DNA from: Leucobacter chromiireducens
Lineage (GTDB): Bacteria; Actinomycetota; Actinomycetes; Actinomycetales; Microbacteriaceae
Direction: 5' to 3'
Length of the DNA stretch: 37,062 nucleotides
Assembly: GCF_003917135.1 (NCBI RefSeq)
Contig: NZ_RPDI01000024.1
Span: 1 to 37,062 of the forward strand
This document shows positions 32,370 to 37,062 of this stretch, piece after piece; the first letter of the stretch is position 1; the number at the start of each line of letters is the position of its first letter. Made by a program: the position numbers and the translations under genes. A model generated the notes under the pieces. It saw only the letters and a program-made list of their open reading frames with translations, ran no database searches and was not told where the DNA came from.

Positions 32370-33713
32370 ATGTCAGCCACCACCGCCAGCCGTTTCGACA
32401 CGATCGTTGTGGGAGCGGGGGTGTCCGGGCTCGCCGCGGCGCGGCTGCTCGCGCGCGCCGGCCAGCGGGTCGTCGTGCTCGAGGCGCGCGATCGGATCGG
32501 CGGTCGCCTCCACACGGAGCGCGTCGGCGGCAGGATCACCGACCTCGGGGCGTCGTGGATCCACGGCATCGACGACAGCGCGGTGCACGAACTCACGCGG
32601 GCATTCGGGATGCCGGATATCGAGTTCACGATGGGCAGTTTCCAGGCGGGCGGGCGGCCCATCGCGTACTACGGGCCGGCCGGCGAGCGGCTGAGCGCTG
32701 CCGCGGCCGACGCGTTCATCGCCGACGTCGCCGCGTTCGATGAGCGGTTGGCGCACACGATCGCGGGGATCGCGCCAGGCGCGTCCTACGCCGATGCGGT
32801 TGCGGCGACGCTCGCGGGTCTCGACTGGGATCCGGATCGCGGCGAGCGCGTGCGCGAGTTCCTGCAGCACCGCACCGAGGAGCAGTACGGCGCGTGGATC
32901 GCGGATCTCGACGCGCACGGGCTCGACGACGACGCGGTGGACGGCGACGAGGTGGTGTTCCCGCGCGGCTACGACCAGCTGGCGGTCGGGCTCGCCGACG
33001 GGCTCGACGTGCGGCTCGGCACGGTGGTGACGGGGATCGAGTGGGGCGCGGACGGTGTCGTGGTCGCCGCTGGCGAGGCTCGCTTCGCCGCGGCGCAGGC
33101 GGTGCTCACGGTGCCGGTCGGCGTGCTGCAGTCGGGGGAGCTTGCGCTCACCCCGCCGCTGCCGGAGCCGAACGCGTCGGCGCTCGCCGGCCTCACCATG
33201 AACGCGTTCGAGAAGGTGTTCCTGCGGTTCCCCGAGCGGTTCTGGGACGAGGGCGTGTACGCGATTCGCCGGCAGGGCCCGGCCGGCGACTGGTGGCACT
33301 CCTGGTACGACGTGACCGCGCTGAGCGGGGAGCCGACGCTCCTCACGTTCGCGGCCGGCCCGTGCGCACGCGCGATCCGTGAGTGGGACGACGCGCGCGT
33401 CGTCGGCTCGGTGCTCGACGCGCTCCGTGAGATCTACGGCCCCGACGTGCCTGCCCCCGTGCACGCGCACCTCACGCACTGGCAGGACGACGCGTTCTCG
33501 CGCGGGTCGTACGCGTACCTGACGGTGGGCGCCGAGCCGGCCGATCACACGCGCCTCGCCGAGCCGATCGGTGGCGTGCTGCACATCGCGGGGGAGACCA
33601 CGTGGGAGGAGGACCCGGCGACGGTCACCGCGGCGCTCCTGTCCGGTCACCGCGCCGCCGAGCGGGTGCTCGGCACTGCGATCCCGCGCGCGGATCTCAG
33701 CGCGGCGCTATAG
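32370..33713 (+). CDS. Flavin-containing amine oxidase (monoamine/polyamine oxidase family)
   Basis: A 447-aa flavoprotein. The N-terminal FAD motif is [15 protein letters not shown] (13-27), followed by [15 protein letters not shown] and DLGASWIHG, all standard for the amine oxidase family; the C-terminal FAD-contact motif IAGETT is at 406-411, after [12 protein letters not shown]. No signal peptide. ATG at 32370 has GGAGG 6 bases upstream; the open frame runs back to 31404 only as a shadow of the permease. Such enzymes oxidise primary or secondary amines to aldehyde, ammonia and H2O2. Next to the APC permease and an aldehyde dehydrogenase it fits amine catabolism. Its last two codons, CTATAG, are shared base for base with the end of the convergent DUF4349 gene. 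Confidence 0.9.
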   Translation: MSATTASRFDTIVVGAGVSGLAAARLLARAGQRVVVLEARDRIGGRLHTERVGGRITDLGASWIHGIDDSAVHELTRAFGMPDIEFTMGSFQAGGRPIAYYGPAGERLSAAAADAFIADVAAFDERLAHTIAGIAPGASYADAVAATLAGLDWDPDRGERVREFLQHRTEEQYGAWIADLDAHGLDDDAVDGDEVVFPRGYDQLAVGLADGLDVRLGTVVTGIEWGADGVVVAAGEARFAAAQAVLTVPVGVLQSGELALTPPLPEPNASALAGLTMNAFEKVFLRFPERFWDEGVYAIRRQGPAGDWWHSWYDVTALSGEPTLLTFAAGPCARAIREWDDARVVGSVLDALREIYGPDVPAPVHAHLTHWQDDAFSRGSYAYLTVGAEPADHTRLAEPIGGVLHIAGETTWEEDPATVTAALLSGHRAAERVLGTAIPRADLSAAL

Positions 33714-34667
33714 GGCGCGCTCGTCGGGGTGCTCCTGGGCCGCCGGCTGCGCTGGCGCCTCGATGCGCTCCCGCCGTCCCCGGCGGCGCACCGCGCGCAC
33801 GATGAGCAGCACCGCGGCGGTGATCACGCCGGCGATCGCCGCCCACGGGAGCAGGATGCCGAGCACCACGAGGCCACCCGACGCGGCGGCGCCGATCGAG
33901 CGGAAGCCGGCGAGCACCCCGTCCCAGAAGCTCGTCGGCCCGCCGGGGAGCGCCGATGGGCTGTTCAGCGACACCCAGATCGTCGACTCATCCACCTGCG
34001 CGTTCAGCCACTTCAGCTGCGCGCTCAGGCCATCGAGCTCCTGCTGGCGTGACGCGAGCGCGGACTCAGCCTCGAGCAGCTCGCTCGTGGTGCTCGCGTC
34101 AGCCATGAGCTTCGTCAGCCGCTCGATGGACTGCTGCAGCGCGGCAACGCGCGCCGTGAGGTCGACGTGCTCGGTGGTGACGTCCGTTGCGGTGACCGAG
34201 CGGGTGGTCACCTCGCCGAGGGCGCTGAGCTCGTCGAGGGTCGCGTCGAGGCGGTCGGCCGGCACGCGAATCGTGAGCGTGCTGCTCGCGGGGAGCGTGC
34301 CGACGGCGCCCTGATCGGAGCGCGACTCGACCCGCCCGCCCGCGGCGTCCGCCGTGGCGACAACGCGGTCGGCGGTCGCGTCGACGTCGCTGACGTTGAG
34401 CGAAAGGTCGGCGCTGCGCGTGATCGAGCGCTGCTCGCCGGGCGACACCTCGGCGCGGGCGCCCGCGGCGTCCGAGCTGAGTTCGCCCGGTGCCGCCCCG
34501 CCGTCGAGGGTCGCGCCGTCGAGAGCCTCCGGCGTGAGCAGTTCCTGGCCGGGTGCCCCGGTGTCGCTCGCGCCGCCCGCGCCGCCGGGGAGCGCGGCGC
34601 ACGCGCTCAGCGGGGCGAGCAGGAGGCCAGCTGCGGCGAGCAGGGCGAGGGAGCGACGGCGCATCAT
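33708..34667 (-). CDS. DUF4349-domain lipoprotein with C-terminal membrane segment
   Basis: A 319-aa envelope protein. The N-terminus has a basic stretch, a hydrophobic segment and the lipobox LSAC (Cys23), then an Ala/Gly-rich spacer. The DUF4349 core (about 85-255) starts [20 protein letters not shown] and continues [20 protein letters not shown]; it includes a predicted coiled coil (about 180-235, [16 protein letters not shown] and [13 protein letters not shown]). A hydrophobic helix (about 275-300) and a basic tail follow. Function of the family is unknown. The start may be 34667 or the next codon (34664); the ribosome-binding site is weak. It shares its stop hexamer with the convergent amine oxidase gene and lies downstream of the PucR-type regulator by 43 bp. 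No link to the catabolic genes is apparent. Confidence 0.85.
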   Translation of the reverse strand: MMRRRSLALLAAAGLLLAPLSACAALPGGAGGASDTGAPGQELLTPEALDGATLDGGAAPGELSSDAAGARAEVSPGEQRSITRSADLSLNVSDVDATADRVVATADAAGGRVESRSDQGAVGTLPASSTLTIRVPADRLDATLDELSALGEVTTRSVTATDVTTEHVDLTARVAALQQSIERLTKLMADASTTSELLEAESALASRQQELDGLSAQLKWLNAQVDESTIWVSLNSPSALPGGPTSFWDGVLAGFRSIGAAASGGLVVLGILLPWAAIAGVITAAVLLIVRAVRRRGRRERIEAPAQPAAQEHPDERAL

Positions 34668-34709
34668 GCAGCCCACCCTAGTGCGGGCCTCGCGCGGCAA
34701 CGCCGACAG

Positions 34710-35903
34710 TCAGCTGTGAAACGCCGCATCCCGCTGCCACGAGCTGAACGCGATCGCGAGCAGCGCCGCGTCGCTCGGCCGGGCGAGGGACAGCCCGGTC
34801 AGCTCCTCGATCTGCGCGAGCCGCGCGCGCACCGTGTTGCGGTGCCGGTAGGCCGCGCGACTCACCTCGGTGATCGTGCCGTTCGTTGCGAGGAACGCCG
34901 CGATGATGCGGGTGAGCTCCTCGCGCACGTGGTCGCTGAGCTCCGCGAAGCCGGCGAACACCCGCTCGGCGAGCGCGCCGGTGATCTCGGTCTCCGCCGA
35001 GGTGATCGCGTCCAGCCAATGCTCGCGCAGGCGGCGCACCCCCGGCTCCCGCGCGCCGGCGACGAGCTGTCGCGCGCCGAGGAGGGCGCGCGCGAGCGCG
35101 GCCGGTGAGGCGACGTCTGCGACCGCGGAGCGGTGCGCCTCGAGCTCGGCGAGGTGCTCGACGCAGTCGCGCGCCTCCGCGCCCGGTGCCTGCTGGAGCA
35201 GGCCGATCAGGTGCTGCTGCTGCCACCCGAAGTAGCTGCGCACGCCGTGCCGTGACAGGCGGCTCTGCACCACGGAGATCGCGGAGTAGTCGCCCTCGCG
35301 CAGATCCGATACGAGCACGATGAGCGGCCGCCGCACGTCGAAGGCGAGCGCGGTGAGCTGTGCCGCGACGCCGGCGGTGTGGCGGCTCGCGCTGAGGTCG
35401 AGGAGGCGCTGAAACGCCGCGGTCCGCGCCTCCGTGTTGTGCTGGCGCAGCCGCTCGGCCGCGCTGCGATACGCCTCCGTCATCTCGTTGATGTTCGCCT
35501 CGACCGCCTCCCAGATGCCGAGGAGCCCCGCGAGGTAGTCGGCGTCGGTGTCGAGCCCGGCGCTGCGCGCATCGTCGAGGAACGCCTCCCAGAGCAGCTG
35601 CAGGTCGATGCGGAACGAGCGGGACACCGCGAGCAGGTCGACCTGCTGCGCCGCGCGCAGCTGGCCCGTCTCGGTGGCGGCGTGCGCGATCTCGGGCGGC
35701 GGCGTGTCGCCGGCGATGCGCACGAGTGTGAGCGATAGGTTCTTGGTCATCTGCTCGGCGAGGGTGTCCGCGCCGAGCGAGCGATAGCTCGGCTCCACCT
35801 CGATGAGCCGCTCGGTCGAGAGGGCGACAAGCCGGTCGAGGTCCTCTGCGAGCAGGCGGCGCGCGGTCGCGGAGACCTGCGAGTGACGCGGCGATGAGTG
35901 CAT
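34710..35903 (-). CDS. PucR/CdaR-type transcriptional regulator (HTH_30)
   Basis: A 397-aa regulator. The N-terminal two thirds is a mostly helical sensor part resembling the RsbRD/GGDEF-like region of PucR proteins. The C-terminal helix-turn-helix of the PucR type is at about 335-385, with NGTITEVSRAAYRHRNTVRA and RLAQIEELTGL. The open frame reaches 36053, but ATG at 35903 is preferred: a TANNNT box (TAAAGT, 35916-35911) stands exactly 7 bases before it and there is no Shine-Dalgarno, which suits a leaderless transcript. It is divergent from the kinase gene at 36035 by 131 bp and likely its regulator. Relatives govern purine, amino acid and amine catabolism; effector unknown. Confidence 0.87.
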   Translation of the reverse strand: MHSSPRHSQVSATARRLLAEDLDRLVALSTERLIEVEPSYRSLGADTLAEQMTKNLSLTLVRIAGDTPPPEIAHAATETGQLRAAQQVDLLAVSRSFRIDLQLLWEAFLDDARSAGLDTDADYLAGLLGIWEAVEANINEMTEAYRSAAERLRQHNTEARTAAFQRLLDLSASRHTAGVAAQLTALAFDVRRPLIVLVSDLREGDYSAISVVQSRLSRHGVRSYFGWQQQHLIGLLQQAPGAEARDCVEHLAELEAHRSAVADVASPAALARALLGARQLVAGAREPGVRRLREHWLDAITSAETEITGALAERVFAGFAELSDHVREELTRIIAAFLATNGTITEVSRAAYRHRNTVRARLAQIEELTGLSLARPSDAALLAIAFSSWQRDAAFHS

Positions 35904-35910
35904 GCTGCAC

Positions 35911-35916
35911 ACTTTA
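35911..35916 (-). promoter_or_regulatory. Probable -10 box for a leaderless PucR-type transcript
   Basis: TAAAGT on the minus strand fits the actinobacterial -10 form TANNNT, and 7 bases (35904-35910) separate it from the ATG at 35903, so transcription would start at or next to the A of ATG. There is no ribosome-binding site in between. Confidence 0.45.
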
Positions 35917-36034
35917 TGCCAGGAAGTGGGGGCGGCGGGGGTCTGGTCCTGTGCGTCGCTCGATGGTCTGATAGTCACGAAGCCGAGGATCGCGGTCGCG
36001 ACACCGGACGAGTGACGCACGCGAAGGAGCCGCA

Positions 36035-37062
36035 ATGGGAGCACCGGTGACACGCGCCGGCGGGCTGAGCGAGGCCCAGCTGACGGAGCTCGGCGGGCTC
36101 CTCGCCACGCACTACGGGGTGCGCGGCGCGCGCTTCACGCGGCTCGGCGGTGAGCTCGACCTGAACTACCGGGTGACCGACGATGCCGGCGCGCACACGT
36201 TTCTGCGCGCCTCGCCTGCGCCGCTCGATCACGCGGCGATCGCCTGGCAGGACGCGGTGCTGCGCGCGCTCGACGATCGGCCGCTCCCCGTTGCGAGCCC
36301 GCGGTTGCGTGCAACGGGCGCGGGCGAGGCGGGGCTGCCGGTCGTGCTCGGCGGCGAATGGTCGGGGCTGCTCCGCCTCACGAGCTGGATCGGTGGGCGG
36401 GAGGTGTCCGAGTTCGGCGCGGCCGACGCCGGGTACCGCAGGCAGCTGGGCGGGCTCGCCGCGGCGGTCGTCGACCGGCTCGCAGTCCTCAACGGCGCGG
36501 CAGCCGCGTCGCCCGGCCACCACTGGCTGGCCGAGCGCGCCGGCGATTCGATCCGCGCGACCGTCGCCGCGGTCACCGATCCCGGGCAGCGGGAGCTGAT
36601 CGACCGCGCGTGCGCCGGGTTCGACGCAGTCGCGTCGCTGCTGCCCGAGCTGCCGCGCTCCGTCGTGCACCAGGATCTGCACGACTTCAACCTGCTCGCC
36701 GAGCGCACACGGGCCGGCGCGCTGCGCATCACCGGCGTGGTCGATTTCAATGACGCGGTGTTCACGGTGCGCGTCGCGGAGCTCGCGGTCGCGGCGGCGT
36801 ACGCCGCGCTGCGGCAGGCGGATCCCGCTCGGGCGTTCCTCGAGGTGGTCGGCGGGTACCTGGAGCGCGCAACGCTCACGCCGGACGAGGTGGTGGCGCT
36901 CTTCCCGCTCGCGGTCGCGCGGCTCGCCGTGAACGCGAGCACCTGGACGGCGCGGAGCCGCGGCGAGAATGCCGCGTACGCGCGCGCACGCATGGCGGCG
37001 ACCTGGCCCGCGCTCGCGGCGCTCGTGGCGGTGCCGGCGGGGGAGATGGCGGCGCGCGTCGC
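36035..37062 (+). CDS. APH-fold kinase, probably N-terminal domain of a kinase/phospho-lyase fusion; 3' end beyond the window
   Basis: An open frame of 342 complete codons from ATG 36035 (GAAGGAG 7 bases upstream) runs to the window edge with no stop. The APH catalytic loop is HQDLHDFN at 212-219, the metal site VDFND at 236-240, followed by VRVAELAVAAAYA. The end (AVARLAVNASTWTARSRG, then YARARMAATWPALAALVAVP) resembles the hydroxylysine-kinase branch and the bacterial proteins in which this kinase is joined to a class-III aminotransferase/AGXT2L domain; the absence of a stop after the kinase domain supports such a fusion. Role: phosphorylating an amino alcohol or hydroxyamino acid. Divergent from, and probably controlled by, the PucR-type gene. 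It differs clearly from the separate kinase at 13999-15081. Confidence 0.82.
   Translation, partial: MGAPVTRAGGLSEAQLTELGGLLATHYGVRGARFTRLGGELDLNYRVTDDAGAHTFLRASPAPLDHAAIAWQDAVLRALDDRPLPVASPRLRATGAGEAGLPVVLGGEWSGLLRLTSWIGGREVSEFGAADAGYRRQLGGLAAAVVDRLAVLNGAAAASPGHHWLAERAGDSIRATVAAVTDPGQRELIDRACAGFDAVASLLPELPRSVVHQDLHDFNLLAERTRAGALRITGVVDFNDAVFTVRVAELAVAAAYAALRQADPARAFLEVVGGYLERATLTPDEVVALFPLAVARLAVNASTWTARSRGENAAYARARMAATWPALAALVAVPAGEMAARV

Noticed and set aside
31404-33713. Apparent 769-residue protein fused in front of the amine oxidase
   Set aside because: The first 322 codons overlap the permease gene in another frame and look like a shadow; the amine oxidase has its own ribosome-binding site at 32370.
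1-37062. Genomic island or plasmid borders, integrases, transposases
   Set aside because: No integrase, transposase, tRNA attachment site or terminal repeat was found.

Overview
The window is a dense, very GC-rich (strong G/C bias at third codon positions) stretch of chromosome-like DNA from a high-GC actinobacterium. Gene families, compact ATGA/GTGA overlaps, lipoprotein-type binding proteins and a possible leaderless promoter fit an actinobacterium, perhaps a Microbacteriaceae such as Leucobacter; the genus is a guess. I see no rRNA, tRNA, insertion sequence, phage gene or CRISPR array. Almost every gene belongs to uptake and breakdown of small organic nitrogen compounds, amides, esters or aromatics, so this reads as a catabolic accessory region with a separate local regulator for most units.

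Layout, left to right. (1) 1-1545: 3' part of an arylsulfatase, ending in a convergent gap that holds a C-rich/G-rich inverted repeat. (2) 1720-5757: a YtcJ-type amidohydrolase with a translationally coupled EthD-like protein on the minus strand, and two short-chain dehydrogenases on the plus strand. (3) 5809-11374, minus strand: a MoaF-like protein followed by a branched-chain-amino-acid-type ABC importer (LivK, LivH, a LivM-LivG fusion, LivF). (4) 11663-15081, minus strand: an AraC regulator, a class-III aminotransferase-fold enzyme resembling AGXT2L phospho-lyases, and an APH-fold kinase overlapping it by 4 bp; a divergent TetR gene (15196-15816) has a perfect palindrome lying on the kinase promoter. 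(5) 15996-23927: a second TetR gene, divergent from an amidohydrolase plus a dipeptide-type ABC importer (binding lipoprotein, two permeases, fused double ATPase), with a nested palindrome in the divergent promoter. (6) 24201-28952: a ThDP-dependent enzyme, an IclR regulator and a divergent phenol-hydroxylase-type flavoprotein monooxygenase. (7) 29031-33713: a succinate-semialdehyde-type aldehyde dehydrogenase, an APC amino acid/amine permease and a flavin amine oxidase, a plausible amine import and oxidation set. (8) 33708-37062: a DUF4349 lipoprotein, a PucR/CdaR-type regulator and, divergent from it, an APH-fold kinase open at the window edge that probably continues into a kinase/phospho-lyase fusion protein.

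The most interesting themes are: two independent kinase(-phospho-lyase) loci of the hydroxylysine/ethanolamine-phosphate type in one 37-kb region, one of them next to a Liv importer and an orphan MoaF-like protein; a 62-bp palindromic repeat present twice with the same architecture, each time between convergent genes; several clean palindromic operators that pair with named local regulators; and GC-rich hairpins directly after both binding-protein genes. None of the enzymes' substrates can be read from sequence alone.
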